Assembly (NCBI RefSeq): GCF_014645815.1
Contig: NZ_BMML01000020.1
Location: 154,421 to 218,420 of the forward strand
Source: Streptomyces fuscichromogenes
GTDB lineage: Bacteria; Actinomycetota; Actinomycetes; Streptomycetales; Streptomycetaceae
DNA length: 64,000 bases
Direction: 5' to 3'
The notes under the pieces were generated by a model. The model had not been told where the DNA came from. It did no database searches and saw nothing but the letters and a program-made list of their open reading frames with translations. Positions 43,484 through 51,754 of this stretch are shown here, one piece after another. Numbering within the stretch: the first letter of the stretch is position 1; the number at the start of each line of letters is the position of its first letter. Both the position numbers and the translations under genes were made by a program.

Positions 43484-44812
43484 ATGAACTCCACCAGGTT
43501 GGTCCGCGCCGCGATCGCGGGTCTCGCGCTGACAGGTCTGCTCTCCGCCTGCGGCGGATCGGACTCCGGCTCCGGCGGCGCCGACTCGGCCTCCGGCCCG
43601 GTCACCCTGCCCTTCTGGGGCTGGGCGAACGGCCAGGACGCCGTGGTGAAGGCGTTCAACGCCGCGCACAAGGACGTCCGGCTGAAGTACACGAAGGTCA
43701 CCGACCAGCTGACCATGCAGAAGCAGCTCACCAACGCGGTGAAGGCGGGCAACGCGCCCTGTCTGGTGCAGAACACCGCCGAGTACGTCACGAGCTGGGT
43801 CGCCCAGGGCGCCCTCGCCGACATCACGAAGTACGTCGGGTCGGCCGAGGGCAAGTTCAACTCCGGTTCCTGGTCGGCCGCGCAGGTGCAGGGCAAGCTG
43901 TACGGCGTCCCCACCAGCTCCGCGCCGAACTTCACCATCTACCGCACGGACATCTTCCGGAAGTACGGCCTCAAGGCCCCCACCACCTGGGACGAGTTCA
44001 TCGCGGCGGGCAAGGTCCTGAAGAAGCACGGCATCAGGATCACCAACTATGCCGGTGAGGACCCCAGCACCCTGGAAGTGCTCTCCATGCAGGCGGGCGC
44101 CCACTGGTACGCGATCGACGGCGACTCCTGGAAGGTGGACTTCCAGGACCCGGGCACGCTGAAGGCCGCTGCCGTGATCCAGCAGATCATCGACAACGGC
44201 CTCGATTCCACGCTGTCGTTCGCCGACTACGCGGCCGTACAGCGCAACTACGACAGCGGCGGCACCGCGACCCGGCAGATCTCCACCTGGCAGATGGCCG
44301 GCATGGTGCAGAACTTCACCAAGTCCTTCGGCAAGTGGGCCCTCGCCCCCTGGCCGGCCTTCACCGGCGAGGCCGCGAAGACCCCGGCCGGCACCAACCT
44401 CACCGGCAGCGTCACCCTCGTCACCAAGCAGTGCGCCCACCAACAGCAGGCCGCCGAGGCCGCGTTGTGGATGTCCACGGACACCGGCGCGGTGCGGACG
44501 ATGGCCAGCCCGACCACCGGAAACGGCGTGATGCCCGCCCTCGCCGACAGCAGCAGCTACGTCGACGAGGCGATCTCCCAGAAGCTGCTCGGCCCCAACT
44601 ACACCCCGGCGAAGAAGGTCGTCACCGACAGCCTGAGCACCGTCACCACCGACTGGGCCTTCGGCCCCGACTGGACCGCCATGTTCACCGAGTTGCAGAG
44701 CGGCTGGGCGAAGGTGGTCAGCAAGCAGCAGAAGGTCACCGACCTCCTCGCCCACATGCAGCAGTGGACGGTCGCCGACCTGAAGTCCCGCGGCATCAGC
44801 GTCAAGGGCTGA
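43484..44812 (+). CDS. ABC sugar importer substrate-binding lipoprotein (family 1)
   Basis: A 442-residue extracellular binding protein. The signal ends in a lipobox (LLSACGG), so it is lipid-anchored. Family-1 SBP features include FWGWANGQDAVVKAFNAAHKD at the start, NTAEYVTSWVAQGALADIT, and YRTDIFRKYGLKAPTTWDEF. It should bind an oligosaccharide released by the secreted pectin/arabinogalactan enzymes. GAAGGA precedes the ATG. First gene of a four-gene operon. Confidence 0.93.
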   Translation: MNSTRLVRAAIAGLALTGLLSACGGSDSGSGGADSASGPVTLPFWGWANGQDAVVKAFNAAHKDVRLKYTKVTDQLTMQKQLTNAVKAGNAPCLVQNTAEYVTSWVAQGALADITKYVGSAEGKFNSGSWSAAQVQGKLYGVPTSSAPNFTIYRTDIFRKYGLKAPTTWDEFIAAGKVLKKHGIRITNYAGEDPSTLEVLSMQAGAHWYAIDGDSWKVDFQDPGTLKAAAVIQQIIDNGLDSTLSFADYAAVQRNYDSGGTATRQISTWQMAGMVQNFTKSFGKWALAPWPAFTGEAAKTPAGTNLTGSVTLVTKQCAHQQQAAEAALWMSTDTGAVRTMASPTTGNGVMPALADSSSYVDEAISQKLLGPNYTPAKKVVTDSLSTVTTDWAFGPDWTAMFTELQSGWAKVVSKQQKVTDLLAHMQQWTVADLKSRGISVKG

Positions 44813-44825
44813 GGCAGGCATCGGG

Positions 44826-45710
44826 ATGGTCCGCTCCCAGCGCTGGAAGGGCGCCGCCTTCACGGTGCCCTTCCAGCTCGGCTTCGTCTTCCTCTACCTG
44901 ATCCCGATCGGGTACGCCGTCCACGAGTCGCTGTACCGCTCCCGGTCCTCCGGCCTCGGCCTCGGCGGCACCACCGACACCTTCTCCGGCCTCGCCAACT
45001 ACCGCCAGGGCCTGACGGACCCGGCGTTCCTCGACTCGGTCCTGCGCGTGCTGCTGTTCGCCTGCGTCCAGATCCCCGTGATGCTCCTCGTCAGCCTGCT
45101 CCTCGCGCTCTTCCTGGACACGCTGACGTCCCGGGCGGCCGGCCGCTTCCGCATCCTGCTCCTGGTCCCCTACATGATCCCGGGGGTGGTCGCGGCGATC
45201 GTCTGGATCAACCTCTACAGCCCGGACGTCGGCCCCCTCACCTCCCTGGGCAAGGTGTTCGGCCTCGACTGGAACTTCTTCGCGCCGTCGATGGTGTGGC
45301 CGGCCATCGGCAACCTGCTCACCTGGCACGGCATCGGCTACAACATGGTAATCATCTACTCGGCGCTGCAAGGGGTCCCGCGTGAGCTCTTCGAGGCGGC
45401 CCGGCTGGACGGCGCCTCGGAGTCCCGCATCGCCCTGAGCATCAAAGTCCCCTACGTCCGTGGCGCGTTGGTGCTCACCGGCATGCTGTCGGTCATCCAG
45501 ATGCTCCAGATCTTCAACGAGCCGGCGCTGTTCCGGAACGTCACACCCCAGACGGTCGGCGACAGCTTCACCCCGATCATGGTGATCTACAACCAGGCGT
45601 TCAACGCGGGCAACTACCACTACGCGGCGGCCCTCTCGGTCCTGCTGGCCCTGATCCTCGGCGTCGCCTCGTTCCTCTTCTACCGGCTGACCTCGAAGGA
45701 GGCCGACTGA
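44826..45710 (+). CDS. ABC sugar importer permease (MalF-like)
   Basis: A 294-residue membrane protein with six helices. The EAA-like loop reads YSALQGVPRELFEAARLDGASESRIALSIKVP, the site that contacts the ATPase. It overlaps the next permease by one base (TGATG). No ATPase gene is present in the operon, so it likely uses a shared ATPase such as MsiK, as most Streptomyces oligosaccharide importers do. Confidence 0.92.
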   Translation: MVRSQRWKGAAFTVPFQLGFVFLYLIPIGYAVHESLYRSRSSGLGLGGTTDTFSGLANYRQGLTDPAFLDSVLRVLLFACVQIPVMLLVSLLLALFLDTLTSRAAGRFRILLLVPYMIPGVVAAIVWINLYSPDVGPLTSLGKVFGLDWNFFAPSMVWPAIGNLLTWHGIGYNMVIIYSALQGVPRELFEAARLDGASESRIALSIKVPYVRGALVLTGMLSVIQMLQIFNEPALFRNVTPQTVGDSFTPIMVIYNQAFNAGNYHYAAALSVLLALILGVASFLFYRLTSKEAD

Positions 45711-46615
45711 TGGCACTCACCGAGGAGCGCACCCGCACACATCCCGTCCGCCGCGTCAACAGGCCCGATCCGGCGGCTCGTTCCCGGGGCGGCCAGCGCT
45801 TCCTGCTCATCGGCCTCGCCCTGGCGAGCGCGTACAGCCTCTTCCCGGTGTGGTGGCTGATCGTCGCGGCGACGAAGGACCGCACCGCCCTGTACCAGAG
45901 CAACGGCCTCTGGTTCTCCGGCTGGCACCTGTGGGCCAACCTGCACCAGCTGTTCACCTACGAGAACGGCATCTTCCTGCGCTGGACCGCCAACTCCTTC
46001 CTCTACGCCGGAGTCGGCTCCCTCGGCGGCACCCTGATCGCCCTCGCCACCGGCTACGGCCTCGCCCGCTTCCGGTTCCCGGGCCGCGACCTGGTGTTCG
46101 CGTGCGTGGTCGGTTCCTTCCTGGTCCCGATCGCCCTGCTGACCCTGCCCCTCTACCTCCTCTTCTCGAAGATCGGCCTGGTGGACACCCCCTGGGCGAT
46201 GCTGATCCCCTGCCTGATCAACCCGTTCAGCGTCTACCTGGCGAAGGTCTACACCGAGGCCACCGTCCCCTACGAACTCCTCGAAGCGGCCCGTATCGAC
46301 GGCGCGGGCGAACTGCGCATCTTCTTCTCCATCGTCCTGCGCATGATGACCACCGGCGGTGCGACGGTCTTCCTGCTGGCCTTCGTCAACACCTGGAACG
46401 CCTTCTTCCTCCCCCTCACCGTGCTCCGCGGCGAGCAGAACTGGACCCTCAACCTGGGCCTGTACAACTGGTCCGGCAAACGGCTCGAATCCGGCGTCGA
46501 CCTGACCGGCCTGGTCCTCACCGGCGCCCTGCTGTCCATCGTCCCGATGGCCGTCATGATGATCGCGATGCGCCGCTACTGGCGTTCCGGAGTCACCCTG
46601 GGAGCCCTCAAGTGA
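45710..46615 (+). CDS. ABC sugar importer permease (MalG-like)
   Basis: A 301-residue membrane protein. The EAA loop VPYELLEAARIDGAGELRIFFSIVLRMM is near residue 190, and the C-terminus RYWRSGVTLGALK is typical of MalG-like permeases. It pairs with the upstream permease. Its stop overlaps the GH43 GTG start (GTGA), so the hydrolase is coupled to uptake. Confidence 0.92.
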   Translation: MALTEERTRTHPVRRVNRPDPAARSRGGQRFLLIGLALASAYSLFPVWWLIVAATKDRTALYQSNGLWFSGWHLWANLHQLFTYENGIFLRWTANSFLYAGVGSLGGTLIALATGYGLARFRFPGRDLVFACVVGSFLVPIALLTLPLYLLFSKIGLVDTPWAMLIPCLINPFSVYLAKVYTEATVPYELLEAARIDGAGELRIFFSIVLRMMTTGGATVFLLAFVNTWNAFFLPLTVLRGEQNWTLNLGLYNWSGKRLESGVDLTGLVLTGALLSIVPMAVMMIAMRRYWRSGVTLGALK

Positions 46616-48228
46616 CCGAGCTCCGCAACCCGGTGATCCGCGGCTTCGCCCCCGACCCCTCCCTGGTCCGCGTCGGCGACCTGTACTACCTCGCCAACAG
46701 CTCCTTCGAGTGGTTCCCGACGATCCCGATCCACCGCTCCCGCGACCTGGCCCACTGGGAGTACGCGGGCCATGTCGAGGGCGCGGCCCCCGGCGGCTCG
46801 CTCGCCGGCGTCCCCGACTCGGGCGGCATCTGGGCCCCGTCCCTGAGCTGGGACGGCGAGCGCTTCTGGGTGGTCTACTCGATCGTCCGCTCGGTCGGCA
46901 CCCCGTACTTCGACGCGGACACCTACGTCAGTACGGCCCCGGACGTGTCCGGCCCCTGGAGTCCCCCGCGCCGCGTCCCGAGCCATGGCTTCGACCCCGC
47001 GCTGCATCACGAGGAGGGGCGGCTGTGGCTGCTCAACCTCCAGAACGACCACCGTCCGGGCGGCCGGCGCTTCGCGGGCATCGTCGCCACCGAACTGGAC
47101 CGGGAGACCCTCACCCCCGTCGGCACCACCCACCTCCTGCTCCAGCACGACCGGTTGGTCGAGGGCCCGAAGCTGCTGAAGCGGAACGGCTGGTACGTCC
47201 TGGTCCTCGCGGAGGGCGGCACGGGCTTCGAGCACGGGGTACGGGTGGCTCGGAGCAGGAACCTCACGGGCCCGTACGAACTCGACGAACGCCCGCTGAT
47301 GACGGCCCGGGACGACCCCGAGTGGCCGCTGCAGAAGGCGGGACACGCCGAGTTGGTGGAGACACCGGAGGGCGAGTGGTTCCTGAGCCACCTGGCGGCC
47401 CGCCCGCTCAAGACGCCGGAAGGCCCACGATGCCCACTCGGCCGGGAGACGGCCATCCAGGCGGTGACCTGGGACGCGGAGGGCTGGCCGAGACTCCGGC
47501 AGGGAAACGCCCGTCCGACGATCACAGTCGAGGTACCAGACGCCGAACCCCCTGCTTTCTGGGGCGCGGGGAACTGCGCGAGAAGCCCCCACCCACCCGC
47601 ACCCGACAACGCACCCCCTTACTACACCCTCCGCTCCCCGGCCGCCCCCTCCTGGACAGACCCCACCAGCCGCCCCGGCCGGCTACGCCTCCGCGGCCAC
47701 CACGGCCCCGACTCCCTCTGGTCCCACCACCTCCTGGCCCGCCGCATCACCGAACACCACACCGAGGCCCAGGTCACCCTCCAGGCAAACCCGACCACCT
47801 TCACCCAGTCCGCCGGCCTGCTCCTCTGGTACAACACCGCGGCCTACTACGCGCTGGACCTCACCTGGGCGGAGCCGGAGGGCGAAGCACAGCACGGCCA
47901 GCAGTGGCAGCACACGGGCCGGACCGTGCTCGCGCTGACCACCCGCGACGAGAACGAGACCCGCCGGGCGGCTGTACAGGAGGTCGACGCGGACACCCCC
48001 CTCACCCTCGGCGTCACGGTCCACCGCGCCGAGGCCCAGTTCTGGTACCTCACCGACGGCACCCGCACCCCCGTCGGCCCGGCCCTCGACTTCACCCGCC
48101 TCTCCGACGACCACGGCACCCGCCTGCGCTTCACCGGAGCGATGGCCGCCATCCACGCCGTGGACCTCGTCGACGCCTCCTTCACCGCCGACTTCACCGA
48201 TTTCCGGGTCATCTGCACATCCGTGTGA
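46612..48228 (+). CDS. Intracellular GH43 glycosidase with translated repeat in the linker
   Basis: A 538-residue glycosidase without a signal peptide. The GH43 propeller shows NPVIRGFAPDPSLVRVGDLYY (catalytic base Asp), SHGFDPALHHEEGRLWLL (Asp) and LVEGPKLLKRNGWYV (acid Glu). After about residue 310 a linker, FWGAGNCARSPHPPAPD, is encoded by an intergenic repeat. A C-terminal sandwich like the beta-xylosidase C2 domain follows. It is likely a beta-xylosidase or arabinofuranosidase acting on imported oligosaccharides. GTG 46612 overlaps the permease stop. Confidence 0.9.
   Translation: MTELRNPVIRGFAPDPSLVRVGDLYYLANSSFEWFPTIPIHRSRDLAHWEYAGHVEGAAPGGSLAGVPDSGGIWAPSLSWDGERFWVVYSIVRSVGTPYFDADTYVSTAPDVSGPWSPPRRVPSHGFDPALHHEEGRLWLLNLQNDHRPGGRRFAGIVATELDRETLTPVGTTHLLLQHDRLVEGPKLLKRNGWYVLVLAEGGTGFEHGVRVARSRNLTGPYELDERPLMTARDDPEWPLQKAGHAELVETPEGEWFLSHLAARPLKTPEGPRCPLGRETAIQAVTWDAEGWPRLRQGNARPTITVEVPDAEPPAFWGAGNCARSPHPPAPDNAPPYYTLRSPAAPSWTDPTSRPGRLRLRGHHGPDSLWSHHLLARRITEHHTEAQVTLQANPTTFTQSAGLLLWYNTAAYYALDLTWAEPEGEAQHGQQWQHTGRTVLALTTRDENETRRAAVQEVDADTPLTLGVTVHRAEAQFWYLTDGTRTPVGPALDFTRLSDDHGTRLRFTGAMAAIHAVDLVDASFTADFTDFRVICTSV
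47561..47587 (+). repeat. Palindromic repeat copy inside the GH43 coding region
   Basis: It matches the 27-bp repeat arm at 3794 at all but two positions (CGCGGGGAACTGCGCGAGA region), followed by the shared ACCCGCACCCGA tail. It is in frame, and its translation joins the two GH43 domains. A short CCCC/GGGG hairpin (47549-47564) precedes it. Confidence 0.85.
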
Positions 48229-48427
48229 CCCCGATCCTCTTGTTCGAAGTTTCGAAAGTCGCGCCGCCGGTGATCCGGCGAATTCCCAGGTCTTCACGCC
48301 GTGTTGACGCGCACCTATCGTAGGAAGCGCTTACTGCACGGCTTGCACGCAGACCGCGGAAGCAGCGTTGGCCGCAACTTTCGTTACTTTCGTTGGCCCA
48401 GAGGCGGGCCGGAGAGGCGGGTTCCCC
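48229..48427. promoter_or_regulatory. Regulatory region upstream of LacI gene
   Basis: It contains GTTTCGAAAG (48249-48258), GGAAGCGCTTAC (core 48325-48332) and tandem ACTTTCGTT copies at 48377-48385 and 48386-48394. These are candidate sites for the downstream LacI protein and a second regulator. No gene. Confidence 0.5.
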
Positions 48428-49492
48428 ATGGTCCGTACCGGGGGTACGAGCGTGGCGGCGGCCGGTCCGACGCTGGCGGTGGTGGCCCGCGAGGCCGGCG
48501 TCTCCGTGCCGACCGCGTCGAAGGTGGTGAACGGCCGGGACGACGTGGCCCCCGAGACCCGCCGCCGGGTCACCGAGGCCCTCGAACGCCTCGGCTACGT
48601 CCGCAGACCGCGGTTCGACGCCACCAAGGCCCCCGCGCTGATCGACCTGGTCGTGCAGGCGCTGGACAGCTCCTGGTCGGGCGCGGTGCTGCACGGGGTG
48701 GAGGACGCGGCGCACGAGGCGGGCCTGGAGGTCGTGGTGTCGGCGGGGCCGGTCCGGTCGCGGGCGGGCCGCCCGGAGCACGGCTGGCTGGACAAGCTCA
48801 CCGCGCGCGGCTCCTCCGGGGTGCTGTTCAACCTGGCCGAGCTGACCCGGGCGCAGTACGCCTGGCTGGACCACCACCGCATCCCGTACGTACTGATCGA
48901 CCCGGCCCATGAGCCCCCGGCGGGCGTGGTCTCCGTGGGGGCGGCCAACTGGCAGGGCGGGGTCACCGCGACCGAGCATCTGCTGGCCCTCGGCCATGAG
49001 CGGATCGCGGTGATCGCGGGCAGTCGGCGCCGGATGTGCAGCGGCGCCCGGGTGGCCGGCTACCGCTCGGCACTCGTCTCGGCGGGGCTGCGCCACCGGG
49101 GCGAGTACGTCCGGCACGCGGGCTTCGACGAGGAGACGGCCCGGCACCGTATGCACGAACTGCTCGACCTGCCGGAGCCGCCGACCGCCGTGTTCGTCTG
49201 CTCGGACCGGATGGCGCTCGGGGTGTACGCGGCGCTGGCCGAACGCGGGCTGCGGGTGCCGGCGGACATCAGTGTGGTCGGCTTCGACGACCTGCCCGAG
49301 GCGCGTTGGGGGACACCGGCGCTGACCACGGTCCGCCAGCCCCTGTCGGAGATGGCGGCCACGGCGCTGCGGCTGCTGGTGCGGCTGATGCACGGGGACC
49401 GCCCGGAGGGCACCCGGACGGAGCTGTCGACCAGGCTGGTGGTGCGGTCGAGCACGGCGGCCCCGCGGGCCCGTTCGGCCCTACGAGGGTGA
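48428..49492 (+). CDS. LacI-family transcriptional regulator
   Basis: A 354-residue repressor. The helix-turn-helix reads TLAVVAREAGVSVPTASKVVNG, an AxSxxTASKV variant typical of CebR/xylan-type Streptomyces regulators. The sensor domain has VVQALDSSWSGAVLHGVEDAA and ISVVGFDDLPEARWGTP. It lies just after the importer-GH43 operon and probably senses a sugar made there. It is distinct from the paralogous pair at 12237 and 33962. Confidence 0.92.
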   Translation: MVRTGGTSVAAAGPTLAVVAREAGVSVPTASKVVNGRDDVAPETRRRVTEALERLGYVRRPRFDATKAPALIDLVVQALDSSWSGAVLHGVEDAAHEAGLEVVVSAGPVRSRAGRPEHGWLDKLTARGSSGVLFNLAELTRAQYAWLDHHRIPYVLIDPAHEPPAGVVSVGAANWQGGVTATEHLLALGHERIAVIAGSRRRMCSGARVAGYRSALVSAGLRHRGEYVRHAGFDEETARHRMHELLDLPEPPTAVFVCSDRMALGVYAALAERGLRVPADISVVGFDDLPEARWGTPALTTVRQPLSEMAATALRLLVRLMHGDRPEGTRTELSTRLVVRSSTAAPRARSALRG

Positions 49493-49522
49493 CCGCGCCC
49501 CTGTCAAGATCGTTTCCGGGGC

Positions 49523-49729
49523 ATGAAACCCACCCTGCGCACCGTCGCGGCCTGCGCCCTGGCCGTGGCCGCCGTGGCCACCGCTCTGGGCACCGCCCAG
49601 GCCGGCCCCCTGACCCTCGCCCCGGCCCGCCGGCACGCCACGGCGGCCGTCCCGGCGGCCGACGAGCACGACCCGAAGGAGGACGTGGAACTGGACGAGA
49701 ACGGCCGCCCGGACCTGAACGAGGACTGA
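49523..49729 (+). CDS. Small secreted acidic protein
   Basis: A 68-residue protein with a clear signal (RTVAACALAVAAVATALGTAQA) and a short acidic tail (DEHDPKEDVELDENGRPD). I recognise no family. Codon usage fits a real gene but the ribosome-binding site is weak (CCGGGG). The degraded repeat at 49747 follows it. Confidence 0.6.
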   Translation: MKPTLRTVAACALAVAAVATALGTAQAGPLTLAPARRHATAAVPAADEHDPKEDVELDENGRPDLNED

Positions 49730-49746
49730 GCCGGCGCGCCCCGTGC

Positions 49747-49773
49747 GGGGCGCGGGGAACCTCGCGGCCAGTC
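49747..49773. repeat. Degraded palindromic repeat copy
   Basis: GGGGCGCGGGGAACCTCGCG with a small hairpin GCGCCCC-GTGC-GGGGCGC around it. It lies between converging small genes and may be their terminator. Confidence 0.65.
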
Positions 49774-49806
49774 ACGACGGCCCCGCGGTTCCCCACCGGC
49801 CGTCCC

Positions 49807-50049
49807 TCAGTCGTCGTCCTGCTGCGGCTCCCCGAGCATCGCCTGGATCGCGGCCACGGCGCTGCCGTCGTGGTCGCTGCCCGCCGTGCCGTGGCCGGCC
49901 TGGATGTTCGCCGTGCGGTCCACCTCCAGGATGGAGTCCGCGTGCGAGTTGTCCAGCACGGTGATCAGGCTGTCGGCCGCGTGCGCGGGGGCCGCGGCCG
50001 CGCCGAGCAGCGCCGCCGTGAGGGCGGCGGCGGTCCGCAACCGCGTCAC
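49807..50049 (-). CDS. Small secreted protein coupled to the ICL/PEP mutase gene
   Basis: An 80-residue protein: a signal (RLRTAAALTAALLGAAAAPAHA) and a mature part with VLDNSHADSILEVDRTANIQAGHG and an acidic end. Its GTG start overlaps the upstream enzyme's stop by 4 bp (GTGA), so it should be made with it. No family recognised. The coupling and well-formed signal make it likely real. Confidence 0.65.
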   Translation of the reverse strand: MTRLRTAAALTAALLGAAAAPAHAADSLITVLDNSHADSILEVDRTANIQAGHGTAGSDHDGSAVAAIQAMLGEPQQDDD

Positions 50050-50912
50050 ACGCCCACGCCCTCGGGCTCGTCGAGCCGCTCCCGGGCGATGTTGCGTTCC
50101 AGCAGGGTGGTGGACGCCTTGACGCCGACGCCACCGGCCGCGTCGACCGACGGCAGCCGGCCGTCCGCGGCCCGCAGCTCGCCGAGCGCCGAGTCCATCG
50201 CCTCGTGCGCGGCGAACAGACAGGGCGTGGAGTAGATCGCGACGTCGACGCCGAGCTCGTCCAGTTCGGTGAGCGAGAGACGGGGCGACTTGCCGCCGGC
50301 GATCTGGTTGAAGAGCAGCGGCTTGTCGCCGACGACCTTGCGGATCCGGCGGATCCACTCCTCGCTGCGCACCCCGTCGACCAGGATCACGTCGGCGTCG
50401 GTGGCGGCGAGCCGCTCCGCGCGGTGCAGGATGTCGTGCTCGTCGGTGGCGTCCGTGCGGGCCACGACGACCAGGTCCTGGCGGGTCTCCAGGACCTTCT
50501 CCAGCTTGTCCAGGTACTCCTCCAGGGGCAGCACCTGCTTGCCGTCGGCGTGCCCGCAGCGGCGCGGCCGCTTCTGGTCCTCAAGGATCACCCCGGAGGC
50601 ACCGATCCGCTCCAGCCCCTCCACGACATGGCAGGCGACCTCGGGGTCGACGTACCCGTCGTCGATGTCGACGAGGAGGTGGTGGTGCGGGAACGCGCCC
50701 CGCAGCCGCTGGACGAAGGCCACCATGTCGGGCCAGGCGATGAATCCGATGTCCGGCAGGCCGTAGTACGAGGCCGCGAAGCCGAAGCCCGATACGAACA
50801 TCCCGTCGTAGTGTTTGGCCGCGATCGACGCCGAATACATGTCGTAGACGCCGATCAGCGGGGTGGTCCCGGGTCCGGCGATCTGTTCGCGCAGCTTCTT
50901 CCCGTAAGTCAA
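50046..50912 (-). CDS. Isocitrate lyase/PEP mutase family enzyme
   Basis: A 288-residue TIM-barrel enzyme. GVYDMYSASIAAKHYDGMFV opens it; VDIDDGYVD supplies metal-binding Asp; ILEDQKRPRRCGHADGK is the active-site loop with the family Cys-Gly-His; VVARTDA follows. The family includes 2-methylisocitrate lyase, PEP mutase and oxaloacetate decarboxylase, and the motif alone does not decide. The start is TTG 50912, supported by AGGAGGA upstream. No phosphonate genes lie nearby. Confidence 0.87.
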   Translation of the reverse strand: MTYGKKLREQIAGPGTTPLIGVYDMYSASIAAKHYDGMFVSGFGFAASYYGLPDIGFIAWPDMVAFVQRLRGAFPHHHLLVDIDDGYVDPEVACHVVEGLERIGASGVILEDQKRPRRCGHADGKQVLPLEEYLDKLEKVLETRQDLVVVARTDATDEHDILHRAERLAATDADVILVDGVRSEEWIRRIRKVVGDKPLLFNQIAGGKSPRLSLTELDELGVDVAIYSTPCLFAAHEAMDSALGELRAADGRLPSVDAAGGVGVKASTTLLERNIARERLDEPEGVGV

Positions 50913-51073
50913 GGTCCGGCTCCTCCTGTGGGTGGGTGGCGCGGGCGGCACGATCGGCCGCCGCGTCTCGACAGCCCTTTGCCAAGACAAGAGCATCTCT
51001 AGATACGCACGTGACTATCTCCGTGCGCGACCTTTACTCACCCCATTGGCGGACGCGGTTCACCGGAGAAACG

Positions 51074-51724
51074 TCACTGGACCAGCCGTGCGGCCCAGGC
51101 CACACCCCCGTACAGGTGGGCCAGGAAGCCGGAATCCCGGTAGGCCGCACGGGCGTGACCGAGAGCGGTGTAGAACACCCGTCCGGCCCCCTGCTCCCGG
51201 CACCAGGCCAGCGGATGGTCCTCCCCCATCCCGCCCCCGGCGTACGACGTCTCGTCGGCGCGCAGCAGCACCCGCACCCGGCCGCGCGGGTTGTCGCGGA
51301 AGTCGTACCACTCGTCGGTGAGGTCCCAGACGGCGGGCAGGTGCCGGGTCGCGGGGTGGTCGTGGTCCTCGACCCGCGCCCGGCCCGGCTGGTACTCCGG
51401 GTGGCGGTCGAAGCGGGCACCGAGGAGTTCGCCGTAGTACGGCCAGTCGTACTCGGTGCAGGCCGCCGCGTGCACGCCTGCGAAGCCGCCGCCGGCCTCG
51501 ACGTAGCCGGCCAGCCGGGCACGTCCCGCCGGGGTCAGTATCTCGCCGCTGGTGGAGAGGAAGACGACGGCCGCGTACCCGTCCAGGGGCTGTTCGAGGG
51601 CGGCGGGGTCCTCGGTGGCGTCGACGTCGAAGCCGGTGAACTGCCTTACGGCGGCGACGGCGTCGGGGATGGAGTCGTGGCGGTAGCCGGTGGTGCGGGT
51701 GTGGACGAGCAGTCGAGGGGCCAT
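51074..51724 (-). CDS. ThuA-like domain protein
   Basis: A 216-residue protein of the ThuA/glutamine-amidotransferase-like fold: LLVHTRTTGYRHDSIPDAV, VVFLSTSGEILTP, GGGFAGVHAAACTEYDW and RVFYTALGHARAAY. ThuA-type proteins occur in trehalose/keto-sugar metabolism but their activity is unclear. ATG 51724 is chosen; a GTG 18 nt upstream is possible. The neighbours give no clear context. Confidence 0.87.
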   Translation of the reverse strand: MAPRLLVHTRTTGYRHDSIPDAVAAVRQFTGFDVDATEDPAALEQPLDGYAAVVFLSTSGEILTPAGRARLAGYVEAGGGFAGVHAAACTEYDWPYYGELLGARFDRHPEYQPGRARVEDHDHPATRHLPAVWDLTDEWYDFRDNPRGRVRVLLRADETSYAGGGMGEDHPLAWCREQGAGRVFYTALGHARAAYRDSGFLAHLYGGVAWAARLVQ

Positions 51725-51754
51725 GTCCGCATGATCGCCCACGCCGGCACCGGT

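Noticed and set aside
50046..50912. Phosphonate biosynthesis by PEP mutase
   Set aside because: No phosphonopyruvate decarboxylase or other phosphonate genes lie nearby, and the motif also fits lyases.
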